Of a stretch of DNA of 64,000 bases, positions 46,601-56,259 are shown one piece after another; the first letter of the stretch is position 1, and each line of letters opens with the position of its first letter. The notes beneath the pieces were generated by a model. The model made no database searches. It was given only the letters and a program-made list of their open reading frames with translations, and was not told the origin of the DNA. Source of the DNA: Pseudomonas anguilliseptica (lineage in GTDB: Bacteria; Pseudomonadota; Gammaproteobacteria; Pseudomonadales; Pseudomonadaceae); the NCBI RefSeq assembly GCF_021375795.1, contig NZ_JAEIOI010000001.1, positions 806,001 to 870,000 of the forward strand, read 5' to 3'. Position numbers and translations under genes: made by a program.

Positions 46601-48142
46601 TTATTGTTGTTCGATTGTCGTCGCTGTTGCATCGCGCAGTTGCCCGCGCTCACGCCGCCATTGCAGCACAATCAGAATCAGTGTCGGGATGCCCAGCAGT
46701 GCAGTGGCCAGGAAAAATTGGGCATAACCGAGCTTCTCCACCATCACCCCGGAGTAGCCACCGATCAGGCGCGGCAGCAGCAACATGATCGAACTGAGCA
46801 GGGCGTACTGGGTGGCGGAGAACTTCAGGTTGGTCAGGCTCGACAGGTAGGCGACGAAGGCCGCAGTGGCCAGGCCAGCGCTGAAATTGTCAGCCGAGAT
46901 GGTGAGGATCAGCATCTGCAGATCTGCGCCCATGCCGGCGAGCATGAGGAACAGCAGGTTGGTCGCGGCTGACGCTGCGCCGCCGATAAACAGGATCGGC
47001 AGGATGCCGAAGCGCACGATCAGCAAACCGCCGAAGCCTGCACCAATCAGGGTCATGACCAGACCGAAGAGCTTGCTGACGCTGGCGATCTGATCCTTGG
47101 TAAAACCCTGGTCGATGTAGAACACGTTGGCCATTACGCCCATCACCGTGTCCGACATGCGGTAGGTGGCAATCAACCCCAGCAGCAGAAAGGCTTGCCA
47201 GCGGTAACGCAGAATAAAGTCATTCACCGGCGTCAGCACCGGCGCCAGGCCGCGGCGGCCCATGGACGACAGGCACATGGCAGTCAGGATGGTGTAGAGC
47301 AGGGCACGCAGGAAGGCGCGATCTTCCAGCAGCAGGTCGAGCAGGCTGGCCTCGCCGTTGACCAGGCTGGCGAAGTCGGTGTTGTAGAACTGGGTAAACA
47401 TCGCCGGTACGGACACCAGCAACACGATCAGCACCAGTACAGAGGCAATCTGATGGCTGAAGCCATAGCGGGCGGCAGCCAGCTGGGTGCGCAGCGGCAC
47501 ATCAGGTTCGCGCATCCACAGGCTGGTGAGCAGGCCTGGCAGCATCAGCAGGGCGAACAGCAGGTAGGTGCCGGCCCAGGCGCCATGTTGATAGAGCAGC
47601 GCGGTGGAGCCAAAGCCTTCGGCGAAGTACAGCGCGCCGGCGGTAGCCAGCAGGGCGGCGACCCGGTAGCCAGCCATGTAGCTGGCGGCCAGTGCAGCCT
47701 GGCGCGTGTCATCGACGATTTCCAGGCGGTAGGCATCGACGGCGATGTCCTGGGTGGCAGAGGCGAAGGCCACCAGCACGGCCAGGGAAATCAGCCAGGT
47801 CAGATGGGTTTGCGGGTCGCACAGGGCCATGCCGGCCAGGCCGATGGCAATCAGTACCTGCGACAACACCAGCCACGAGCGGCGCCGACCAAGCCTGCCG
47901 AGCAGCGGTAGGCGCCATTGGTCGAGCAGTGGCGACCAGACCCATTTGAAGGCGTATGCCAGGCCGATCAGGCTGGCAAAACCGATGGTTTCACGGGCCA
48001 CGCCGGCCTCGCGCAACCAGACCGACAGGGTGGAAAACACCAGCATATAAGGCAGGCCGGCGGCGAACCCCAGGAGCAGCAGCACCAGTGTCGAGGGGCT
48101 TGAGTAGGCAGCAATGGCATCGCGCCAGCTTTTACGGGGCAT
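46601..48142 (-). CDS. ampG: Muropeptide permease AmpG
   Basis: MFS-type inner-membrane permease of 513 residues from the ATG at 48142 (MPRKSWRDAIAAYSSPS); a GTG at 48184 would extend it but lies at the edge of the repeat element. It imports GlcNAc-1,6-anhydro-muropeptides for recycling, and in AmpC-bearing pseudomonads is required for beta-lactamase induction. At least 12 hydrophobic segments are visible, with LLGFAAGLPYMLVFSTLSVWLREAGV and DWVWSPLLD-like EFKWVWSPLLDQWRLPLLGRLGRRR region. A candidate MITE begins 46 bp upstream of the start. Confidence 0.92.
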   Translation of the reverse strand: MPRKSWRDAIAAYSSPSTLVLLLLGFAAGLPYMLVFSTLSVWLREAGVARETIGFASLIGLAYAFKWVWSPLLDQWRLPLLGRLGRRRSWLVLSQVLIAIGLAGMALCDPQTHLTWLISLAVLVAFASATQDIAVDAYRLEIVDDTRQAALAASYMAGYRVAALLATAGALYFAEGFGSTALLYQHGAWAGTYLLFALLMLPGLLTSLWMREPDVPLRTQLAAARYGFSHQIASVLVLIVLLVSVPAMFTQFYNTDFASLVNGEASLLDLLLEDRAFLRALLYTILTAMCLSSMGRRGLAPVLTPVNDFILRYRWQAFLLLGLIATYRMSDTVMGVMANVFYIDQGFTKDQIASVSKLFGLVMTLIGAGFGGLLIVRFGILPILFIGGAASAATNLLFLMLAGMGADLQMLILTISADNFSAGLATAAFVAYLSSLTNLKFSATQYALLSSIMLLLPRLIGGYSGVMVEKLGYAQFFLATALLGIPTLILIVLQWRRERGQLRDATATTIEQQ

Positions 48143-48188
48143 TGAAGGGGTATCAGCCTGAGTTTGACCTAATAAAGGGCGCACTCTA

Positions 48189-48451
48189 GGGTCTGTTACC
48201 GTTTTAGCGCAAGCCGCGTTGCCGCGAAAAATCTCGCCAGGCTAGGCGGAGGACGCAGGAAATGGCGTTCCCTTGCCAAGTCCTCCAACACCGCATGGCG
48301 AGATTTTGCGCGCAACCCTCAGGGCCGGGCCTGTTTTAGCGCGATGCGGCGTTTCTCGACGGCTCATTTGAACGACCAAACTTCGCCTCTCGTGCCTTGC
48401 CTCGCGCTAAAACAGGCTCCGGCGCGGTCGCGATAAAACGGCAAAAGACCC
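48189..48451. mobile_element. Candidate MITE with terminal inverted repeats and TA duplication
   Basis: 263-bp non-coding block. The outermost 22 bases of the two ends match at 19 positions in inverted orientation (GGGTCTgTTaCCGTTTTAgCGC versus the complement of the right end). Both ends are flanked by TA (48187-48188 and 48452-48453), as expected of IS630/Tc1-type insertion. Internally there are two more inverted repeats: a 12-bp one (48228-48239 with 48296-48307) enclosing a nested GGAGGAC/GTCCTCC stem, and a perfect 16-bp one (48329-48344 with 48402-48417). No transposase gene is present. It could instead be a REP/BIME-like unit; copy number would decide. Confidence 0.65.
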
Positions 48452-48843
48452 TACCCGCTGTGTTCCATTGGGCGCCAGCCGTAGCGCAGCATATCCACCC
48501 GATCGTTGTGGATTTGCACGCCTTCCTCACGTAGACGGCTGCGTTGCTCCGCGCCGGACAGACTGCCTGCGGGCAAACTGAGGCGCCCGGCGGCGGCAAT
48601 GACCCGGTGCCAGGGCAGGGTGCTGCCGTCCGGCAGTTGGCTGAGGGTGCGCCCGACCCAGCGCGCGGCGCGGCCTAAGCCTGCGTATGCAGCCAGTTGG
48701 CCGTAACTCACCACGCAGCCGGCTGGTATCTGCGCCAGCACCGCATAAAGCGCTGTGCGGCGTTCGGCCTGGCTTGCTGTCGGCAGGGCCGAGCCGGCAT
48801 GCTTGCTTCCCTGTTCTGGCTGGTTGGTTGGCGCTTTCATCAT
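48451..48843 (-). CDS. atl: Alkyltransferase-like protein (ATL), MGMT family without catalytic Cys
   Basis: MGMT C-terminal-domain protein of 130 residues: residues about 30-128 contain ALYAVLAQIPAGCVVSYGQLAAYAG, GRAARWVGRTLSQ and the active-site position PWHRVI, with Trp replacing the Cys of PCHRV. ATL proteins bind O6-alkylguanine without repairing it and hand lesions to nucleotide excision repair. ATG at 48843 or 48840. The start codon overlaps that of the divergent DUF481 gene. Its TAG stop (48453-48451) is formed from the TA flank plus the first base of the candidate MITE. Confidence 0.88.
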   Translation of the reverse strand: MMKAPTNQPEQGSKHAGSALPTASQAERRTALYAVLAQIPAGCVVSYGQLAAYAGLGRAARWVGRTLSQLPDGSTLPWHRVIAAAGRLSLPAGSLSGAEQRSRLREEGVQIHNDRVDMLRYGWRPMEHSG

Positions 48844-49840
48844 GTTGCTACGTACCCTGTTGTTCCTGCTGATGGCTACTGTGGGCGTGCCGGTCTGGGC
48901 GGATACGGTGTGGTTGAACAACGGTGATCGGCTGACCGGTGAGATTATCTTGCTCGATGGCGGCAAGCTGGCGCTGAAAACCAAGTACGCCGGGCAGGTG
49001 CTGATCGCCTGGAAGGATATCGACACCCTGCGCTCCGATAAACCTCTGCTTGTGCGCCGCGAGGGCTTCGACAGTGAACACAGCAAACAGTTGGAGGCGG
49101 CCGGCAAGGGCATGGTGCGGGTGGTCAATGCCAGTACCCAGACCATTCCGCTGGCCAGTATCAATCGTTTGATTCCGCCGCGTCCTGTGCTGCGTGATCG
49201 GGTCTGGGAGGGCAACCTGGATGCCAAGCTGGACATGAAGCGCGATGACAGCGAAACCGACGAATGGAAGCTCAAAGGCAATACTCGTGTCGAGCATGGT
49301 CGTTGGCGTCATGTGCTCAGCAGCGAGCTGGAGCGCAAGGTCAAGAATGATGTGAAAACCGCGGATAACTGGCAGCTGGAATACGATCTCGACCGCTTTA
49401 TGACCGATCACTGGTTCTGGCGGGTTGGTGCAGAACATGACGAGGATGAGTTTGCCTTTTTTACCCACCAGCGCAGCATCGGCACCGGGCCCGGTTACCG
49501 CTTCTGGGATAACGAGCTGGGCCGTTTTGACATGATTGTTCAGCTCAATCGTCTGCAACTGCGTAGCAGCGAGGCCGAGCTGGATTTCAATACCTATTCG
49601 CTGGAGTGGGATTACAAGCGGCTGCTCTGGGGTACGCGGCTGGAGTTGTACAGCAATGCCGAATTGCAGGTGCCGGAGATCGAGCAGGTCGACTACGTGC
49701 TCGACGGTGAGGTGGGCCTGCGCTACCGCCTGAATGACTGGACGCGGCTGTCGCTGCTCTACGAGCTGGATATGGCCCGAGGGCTAGGACAGACAAGCAG
49801 CGAGCGGCGCTATCTGCTGGGGGTTGGCGTGGGCTGGTAG
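48842..49840 (+). CDS. DUF481 (YdiY-like) outer-membrane protein, copy 1
   Basis: DUF481 protein of 332 residues with a Sec signal (MLLRTLLFLLMATVGVPVWA, cleavage before DTVW). Residues about 21-110 form a small beta-rich N-terminal module (DTVWLNNGDRLTGEI, GQVLIAWKDIDTL); residues about 125-332 have alternating amphipathic strands and end in ...GVGVGW, a terminal aromatic typical of outer-membrane barrels. No ribosome site stands out before the ATG at 48842; a frame extending to 48755 lies antisense in atl. It is paralogous to the next gene. Function unknown. Confidence 0.82.
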   Translation: MLLRTLLFLLMATVGVPVWADTVWLNNGDRLTGEIILLDGGKLALKTKYAGQVLIAWKDIDTLRSDKPLLVRREGFDSEHSKQLEAAGKGMVRVVNASTQTIPLASINRLIPPRPVLRDRVWEGNLDAKLDMKRDDSETDEWKLKGNTRVEHGRWRHVLSSELERKVKNDVKTADNWQLEYDLDRFMTDHWFWRVGAEHDEDEFAFFTHQRSIGTGPGYRFWDNELGRFDMIVQLNRLQLRSSEAELDFNTYSLEWDYKRLLWGTRLELYSNAELQVPEIEQVDYVLDGEVGLRYRLNDWTRLSLLYELDMARGLGQTSSERRYLLGVGVGW

Positions 49841-49957
49841 CATCCGTCACGGGAAAAGCTGAACTCACGGTGATTCTGTCGGTCAGTGCTTGTTCTGGCG
49901 TCGTGCATACGGATAATGCGCGGCCTTCCGTGACCCCGAGACTGACAAGCCTTACCT

Positions 49958-50962
49958 ATGTTTTCCAGAACCCTGCTGTGCCTGGCCCTTTGTGCGACTG
50001 CAACCTCCGCGCTGGCGGATACCGTCTGGCTGAAGAACGGCGATCGCCTGAGCGGCAAGATCAAGTTCTTCGACGGCGGCAAGCTGCTGCTGGAAACCGA
50101 CTACGGCGGTGCCATCGCCCTGGACTGGAACAAGATCGCGACCCTGGAGAGCGACCAGGAACTGCTGGTCAAGGAAAGTGCCGTCGGGGGTGAGCGGGCC
50201 AAAGCCCTGCAACCGGCCGAACCTGGCAAAGTCACCCTGGCCAATGGAGAAGCGCCGAAAACCGTCGAGCTGGCCAGCATTCAGCAGATACTCAAACCCA
50301 AACCGCTGATCGAGGACTTTGTCTGGAAGGGCAATATCGATGCCGCGCTGGACTACAAACGCGCTGAGCGCGACACCGACGATTACGACGTGCGCCTGAA
50401 GACTCAGGCCCGTCATGGGCTGTGGCGACACAATGGACAAGCCGAATACAACCGCGAGCTTCGCGATGATGTACTGAGTACCGATAACTGGGGCGTGGAA
50501 TATGCCTTGGACCGTTTCCTGACTGAGCAGTGGTTCTGGCAGGGTCGTTTGGAGTACAAGCGTGACCGCATCGAAGACCTGCGCCGCCAGCGCACCGTGG
50601 GTACTGGTCCGGGTTATCAGTTCTGGGATAACGAGCTGGGTGCCTTCTCCGTGGCCGGGTTGCTCAACCGTACCGACTACGAATATGCCAATGGCGAGAA
50701 CGACAACTTCTACGCAGTCAGCATGAAGTGGGATTACAACCGTTACTTGGTCGGCAAGAGCGTTGAGCTGTTCAGCGATGGCGAAGTGGGCAAGCCGCTG
50801 GCCAACGCTGCCGACTACACCTTGGATGCCGCCGTGGGCCTGCGCTACAAACTGACCGACTGGGCCTCGTTGAATATGAAGGCCGAGAAGGACCTGGTCA
50901 GCGGCTCGGAAGGCGAGCTGGACGAGACCCGTTATAGCCTGGGTTTCGGCGTGGGTTGGTAA
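49958..50962 (+). CDS. DUF481 (YdiY-like) outer-membrane protein, copy 2
   Basis: Second DUF481 protein, 334 residues, with signal peptide (cleavage after SALA, before DTVWLKNG). It shares the order of motifs with the upstream copy: DTVWLKNGDRLSGKI, FDGGKLLLETDYGG, the RHGLWRH and TGPGYQFWDNELGAF barrel strands, and the C-terminal FGVGW. Clear divergence between copies means an old duplication. The 117-bp gap between them shows no strong terminator. A terminator follows this copy. Function unknown; an outer-membrane or cell-surface role is inferred from the C-terminal aromatic residue. Confidence 0.85.
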   Translation: MFSRTLLCLALCATATSALADTVWLKNGDRLSGKIKFFDGGKLLLETDYGGAIALDWNKIATLESDQELLVKESAVGGERAKALQPAEPGKVTLANGEAPKTVELASIQQILKPKPLIEDFVWKGNIDAALDYKRAERDTDDYDVRLKTQARHGLWRHNGQAEYNRELRDDVLSTDNWGVEYALDRFLTEQWFWQGRLEYKRDRIEDLRRQRTVGTGPGYQFWDNELGAFSVAGLLNRTDYEYANGENDNFYAVSMKWDYNRYLVGKSVELFSDGEVGKPLANAADYTLDAAVGLRYKLTDWASLNMKAEKDLVSGSEGELDETRYSLGFGVGW

Positions 50963-50976
50963 GGTCGTTGTCGTAT

Positions 50977-51007
50977 AAAAAAGCCCCGCGTTGGCGGGGC
51001 TTTTTGT
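50977..51007 (+). terminator. Terminator between DUF481 copy 2 and the convergent SDR gene
   Basis: AAAAAAGCCCCGC, short TTG loop, GCGGGGCTTTTT. Strong stem with A- and T-runs on either side, so bidirectional. Confidence 0.92.
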
Positions 51008-51031
51008 TTGCGGAGTGCTCAATCTAGCGGA

Positions 51032-51790
51032 TTACAACCGCAGACCGCCATCCAGCTCCAGAACGCGACCGGTGTAATAGTCGTTTTCCAGGATGTAGGC
51101 CACCGAATGAGCGATCTCGGTCGGTTTGCCCATGCGGCGCAGCGGGATAACCGAAGTCATGCGCTCCAGCGCTTCCGGTTTCATGCTGGCGACCATTTCA
51201 GTCTCAATAAAGCCCGGTGCTACACCGGCGACACGGATGCCGTAACGCGCCAGTTCCTTGGCCCAGACCACGGTGTCAGCGGCTACACCGGCCTTGGCGG
51301 CGGAGTAGTTGGCCTGACCGATGTTGCCGGCACGGGAGATAGAGGAGATGTTGATGATCGCGCCTTCGTTCTTCAGTTCGATCATCTTCGCCGCCACTTC
51401 ACGGGTGCAGAGGAACACGCCGGTGAGGTTGACGTCGATCACCGATTGCCACTGCGCCAGGCTCAGCTTGGTGATTTCGCCGTCCTTGACCTTGATGGTC
51501 AGACCGTCGCGCAGGATACCGGCGTTGTTGACCAGGCCATTGATCGCGCCGAAGTCTTCGGCCACCTGGGCCACGGTCTGGGTCACTTGTTCTTCATTGG
51601 CGACGTTGCACAGGTAGGAACGCGCTTCCACGCCCAGCGCCTTGCAGGCGGCTACGGCTTCGTCGAGTTTTTCCTGGTTCAGGTCGACCAAGGCCAGCTT
51701 GGCGCCTTTTTCCGCCAGGTATTCGGCCATAGCGCGGCCCAGGCCCTGACAGCCGCCAGTGATGATGATGACTTTGTCTTTAAGTTGCAT
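51032..51790 (-). CDS. Short-chain dehydrogenase, FabG-like
   Basis: SDR of 252 residues starting [13 protein letters not shown] at the ATG 51790. Cofactor loop [16 protein letters not shown] motif (GLVNNAGIL), catalytic Ser in ISSISRAG, and the Y-x3-K motif YSAAK. Resembles FabG/3-ketoacyl-ACP reductases of secondary copies; the Gly-Cys-Gln replacement in the first loop is slightly unusual. The principal fabG would be in the fab cluster, so this is probably an accessory NAD(P)H oxidoreductase. Confidence 0.88.
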   Translation of the reverse strand: MQLKDKVIIITGGCQGLGRAMAEYLAEKGAKLALVDLNQEKLDEAVAACKALGVEARSYLCNVANEEQVTQTVAQVAEDFGAINGLVNNAGILRDGLTIKVKDGEITKLSLAQWQSVIDVNLTGVFLCTREVAAKMIELKNEGAIINISSISRAGNIGQANYSAAKAGVAADTVVWAKELARYGIRVAGVAPGFIETEMVASMKPEALERMTSVIPLRRMGKPTEIAHSVAYILENDYYTGRVLELDGGLRL

Positions 51791-51883
51791 CGCGTGTCCC
51801 CTCAAATGGTGTCGTGTGGCCTTGCCGGCGGTTAATCTAGGCGCCTCCCGTTCTGTGACGGAATCTATGCAAGGAGTCATAAG

Positions 51884-52615
51884 GTGAGCGTGAAAGCCGG
51901 CAAGCATGCCCGAGAATTGCTGCTCAAGGAATACCGGGGCGTGCTCAGCACCCATTCCAAGGCCATGCCGGGTTTCCCTTTCGGATCAGTGGTGCCCTAT
52001 TGCCTGGATGCTGACGGTTATCCGCTGATCCTGATCAGTCGCATTGCCCAGCACACCCATAACCTCAAGCAGGACGGTAAGTGCTCGTTGCTGGTGGGCG
52101 AGCGCGGGGCGGAAGATGTGCAGGCAGTCGGCCGCCTTACTGTGCTCGCGCAAGCACGACAATTGGATGACGAGGCACAGATTGCAGCGGCGGCGCAGCG
52201 CTATTACCGCTATTTCCCCGATTCGCGCGGCTATCACCAGGCCCATGACTTCGACTTCTGGCGTCTGGAACCGGTGCGCTGGCGCTATATCGGCGGTTTT
52301 GGCGCGATTCACTGGCTGGAGCAGGTGGCGCTGGCCAATCCCTTTGCCGGTGACAGCGAAATCAGCATGCTCGAACATATGAACAGCGATCATGCCAAGG
52401 CCATCGCTCACTATGTCGAGCTGGCCTGTCTGCCTCGTCATGCGCCGGCCGAGTTGGTCGGTATCGACAGTGAAGGTTTCCATCTGCGTATCGGGCAGAG
52501 TCTGTATTGGCTGGCCTTTCCAACATCCTGTAACAGTCCGCTTGAAGTGCGCCAGGCCTTGGTGGCGCTGGCCCACGCCGAGGTTTGGCCGACCGACGGT
52601 CAGGCTTCAGCTTGA
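51884..52615 (+). CDS. HugZ-family FMN/heme-binding protein with DUF2470 tail
   Basis: Protein of 243 residues with GTG start at 51884. The N-terminal split-barrel pyridoxamine-phosphate-oxidase-like domain (about 10-150; [44 protein letters not shown]) is followed by a C-terminal DUF2470 domain (about 165-240; [19 protein letters not shown]). This order matches HugZ/HutZ proteins, heme-binding and in some species heme-degrading. Divergent from the SDR gene. Actual heme oxygenase activity is inferred only. Confidence 0.85.
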   Translation: MSVKAGKHARELLLKEYRGVLSTHSKAMPGFPFGSVVPYCLDADGYPLILISRIAQHTHNLKQDGKCSLLVGERGAEDVQAVGRLTVLAQARQLDDEAQIAAAAQRYYRYFPDSRGYHQAHDFDFWRLEPVRWRYIGGFGAIHWLEQVALANPFAGDSEISMLEHMNSDHAKAIAHYVELACLPRHAPAELVGIDSEGFHLRIGQSLYWLAFPTSCNSPLEVRQALVALAHAEVWPTDGQASA

Positions 52616-52678
52616 ATTCAGCCCGACACCCCATACTTCTTGCTTACTGGAAGCTGATCTTCCGTTAAGGACCCTGTG

Positions 52679-53128
52679 ATGCGCGCGTTTCTGTTTTTGT
52701 TTCTGCTGTTCCCGATCATCGAGCTGGCGCTGTTGATTCAGGTGGGCAGCGCCATCGGTGTGTTACCGACTCTGCTGTTGGTGGTTGGCACCGCCATTCT
52801 CGGCAGCATCCTGCTGCGTGTCGCCGGTGTTGCCACAGCCTGGCGCGCGCGGGAGAAACTGGCCCGTGGCGAGTTGCCGGAGCAGGAAATGCTCGAAGGC
52901 CTGCTGATCGCCGTCGGCGGCGGGTTGTTGCTGTTGCCCGGTTTTATCAGCGACATCTTCGGTGTGCTCTGCCTGATCCCCTTCACTCGCCGCTTGCTGG
53001 TGGGCCAGGTGCGCAAGCGTGCCGCCGAGCAGGCCATGCGCCAGCGTGCCTTCTATGACGACCAGGCCGCCCGTTCCGGGCAGACCCGCCCGCAGGTGCT
53101 GGAAGGCGAGTACGAGCGCCGCGACTGA
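52679..53128 (+). CDS. fxsA: FxsA family membrane protein
   Basis: FxsA, 149 residues from the ATG at 52679 (an overlapping GTG-ATG gives one more residue). Three hydrophobic segments (about 2-22, 26-48, 70-97) with the PIIELALLIQVG and LLVVGTAILGSILLRVAG motifs. In E. coli overexpression relieves F-factor exclusion of phage T7; native role unknown. It precedes groESL here and in many gammaproteobacteria. Confidence 0.92.
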   Translation: MRAFLFLFLLFPIIELALLIQVGSAIGVLPTLLLVVGTAILGSILLRVAGVATAWRAREKLARGELPEQEMLEGLLIAVGGGLLLLPGFISDIFGVLCLIPFTRRLLVGQVRKRAAEQAMRQRAFYDDQAARSGQTRPQVLEGEYERRD

Positions 53129-53206
53129 GTCCGCTTGGTTGTGTTGCGGCTTGCTAGTAGACCGATCTGCCAGGCCGGTGAATCAATAAAAAATTCACCG
53201 ACAGCC

Positions 53207-53232
53207 CTTGAAATCCCCTTGCACGCCCTTAT
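53207..53232 (+). promoter_or_regulatory. Heat-shock (sigma32-type) promoter for groESL
   Basis: CTTGAAA begins at 53207 and CCCTTAT at 53226-53232; the spacing from CTTGAA to CCC is 13 bp, as in the E. coli groE promoter. The rest of the 249-bp gap contains GC-rich inverted repeats but no second promoter could be placed confidently. A GGGAGAG ribosome site precedes groES. No CIRCE operator is present. Confidence 0.65.
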
Positions 53233-53377
53233 GTAGCGGACACCGCAAGGTTTTCTGTCATTCAGACAGATCAGACTTCAGCGCTACGCCTGGCGCAGCG
53301 CTACCGGCCCCGCCGGACTTTGCTAACCCGCCGGTGACTGCACCGGCCGACAAACCACCTATTGGGAGAGATCGACA

Positions 53378-53671
53378 ATGAAGCTTCGTCCTCTGCATGA
53401 CCGCGTCGTAATCCGTCGCAGCGAAGAAGAAAAGAAAACCGCAGGCGGCATCGTGCTGCCAGGTTCCGCTGCCGAGAAGCCGAATCAGGGCGAGATCGTG
53501 GCGGTAGGTACCGGCCGCGTGCTGGACAACGGTGAAGTACGCGCCCTGAGTGTTAAAGTCGGCGACAAAGTGGTGTTTGGCCCTTACTCCGGCAGCAACA
53601 CCATCAAGGTCGATGGTGAAGACCTGCTGGTGATGAGCGAGAGCGAAATCCTCGCTGTCGTTGAAGCTTGA
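53378..53671 (+). CDS. groES: Co-chaperonin GroES
   Basis: GroES heptamer subunit, 97 residues, start [18 protein letters not shown]. The mobile loop ([17 protein letters not shown]) that contacts GroEL is intact. First gene of the groESL operon, 59 bp before groEL. Confidence 0.98.
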   Translation: MKLRPLHDRVVIRRSEEEKKTAGGIVLPGSAAEKPNQGEIVAVGTGRVLDNGEVRALSVKVGDKVVFGPYSGSNTIKVDGEDLLVMSESEILAVVEA

Positions 53672-53709
53672 TTGCAGCGCCCCGTCGCTACGAATTCCGC
53701 TCTATCTGA

Positions 53710-55374
<1,665 letters not shown>

Positions 55375-55424
55375 GCCAGCCCGGCTCCCAGCAGGCCATC
55401 GCCAGATGGCTTGCACGCTGTAAA

Positions 55425-55457
55425 GAAAACCCCGTGCCTGTCACGGGGTTTTCATTT
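55425..55457 (+). terminator. Terminator after groEL
   Basis: AAAACCCCGTG stem, CCTG loop, then CACGGGGTTTT with a following T-rich run. Perfect stem of about 11 bp. Confidence 0.9.
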
Positions 55458-55946
55458 TTCTCGGCTATAACAGTCCTGCACGGCAAAGCGGTACGCCAAT
55501 TGCTTTGTGTGAAGCGCGCTCCCGGACTGGAGCCTGTCAATCCGCGCTGTGCTGCTGTTCAGCATTGCCGCTTCTTGTTTTGACCTCACCTGGATGTGTT
55601 CTACCACGCGGCCTGCGCTGTGCTGGTGGAGGGTTGGGCAGTCTTAGGCAGTTTTAAAACCATGGGTTCTAGTGCGCCCAATACTGATGCGGTTGGGCAA
55701 TAAAGTGACCCTGAGGCTGTTACCCAAGGCCTGGGTGTTGGTGTGGCCAATCCTTGGTTGGTCTGGGGTTGAACCAATTCACCGGCGTGCGCTCGAAGGC
55801 TGGCTGTCGAGTGGTGTGTGAGGGGATCAGGACGATCCTGTAACGGGAAACAAACATAGCCGTCGGTCGCCAAGGGCGCTGCTGCGGTTGTCCATGATCT
55901 AGGGTAATTACACAGCGTTTGGCAGCGCTATCAAGAGGTTGCAGTG
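55458..55946. other. 489-bp intergenic stretch after groEL, no gene recognised
   Basis: No convincing coding region, tRNA or known small RNA was recognised. A 90-codon minus-strand frame (55601-55873) has no family resemblance and no ribosome site. A short inverted repeat GCCCAA/TTGGGC occurs around 55676-55700. The stretch is less GC-rich than its surroundings and could host a promoter or a small RNA, but the sequence alone does not show one. Confidence 0.4.
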
Positions 55947-56174
55947 ATGAAGCTAGAAATCGCACGAGGTTTTTTTCTGGTGACCGCGCTTAGCGTGGCC
56001 TCGCTCGCGGCGGCGGCCTGGCAGGAAGCCGGCCCCCAGGTCATCACGCTGAACGAGCAGCTGGGTTATTGCCCATTACCCCCGCAGGCGCGAACGGCCG
56101 AGGCAGTACGTCCGGATCAGGATCTGCTGCTGTTTATGTTCAGCCTGTCCCAAGGTGTGCGTTCGCAGGGTTAG
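55947..56174 (+). CDS. Small putative secreted protein (75 aa), unknown function
   Basis: 75-residue protein starting MKLEIARGFFLVTALSVAS; ATG at 55947 chosen over the overlapping GTG at 55944. An N-terminal hydrophobic signal segment (about 8-24, AAAAWQEA cleavage region) is followed by a short mature part with a single Cys and a hydrophobic LLLFMFSLSQG stretch near the end. An AAGAGG-like site lies upstream and a strong terminator about 25 bp downstream, supporting expression. I do not recognise a family; a Pseudomonas-restricted conserved hypothetical is likely. Confidence 0.6.
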   Translation: MKLEIARGFFLVTALSVASLAAAAWQEAGPQVITLNEQLGYCPLPPQARTAEAVRPDQDLLLFMFSLSQGVRSQG

Positions 56175-56201
56175 ACTCGTTGCGGTGGTTATACAGGTAG
56201 A

Positions 56202-56232
56202 AAAAAGCCCGGCTTAGTGCCGGGCTTTTTGT
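56202..56232 (+). terminator. Terminator between the small ORF and the convergent RND gene
   Basis: AAAAAGCCCGGC, TTAGT loop, GCCGGGCTTTTT. Perfect 12-bp stem with A- and T-runs, able to work in both directions. Confidence 0.92.
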
Positions 56233-56259
56233 TGCGCGCATCCTTGCGCAGCGTGCGTT

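Noticed and set aside
55601..55873. 90-codon minus-strand frame in the groEL downstream gap
   Set aside because: No ribosome site, no resemblance to known proteins, Pro/Thr/Ser-rich random-like composition.
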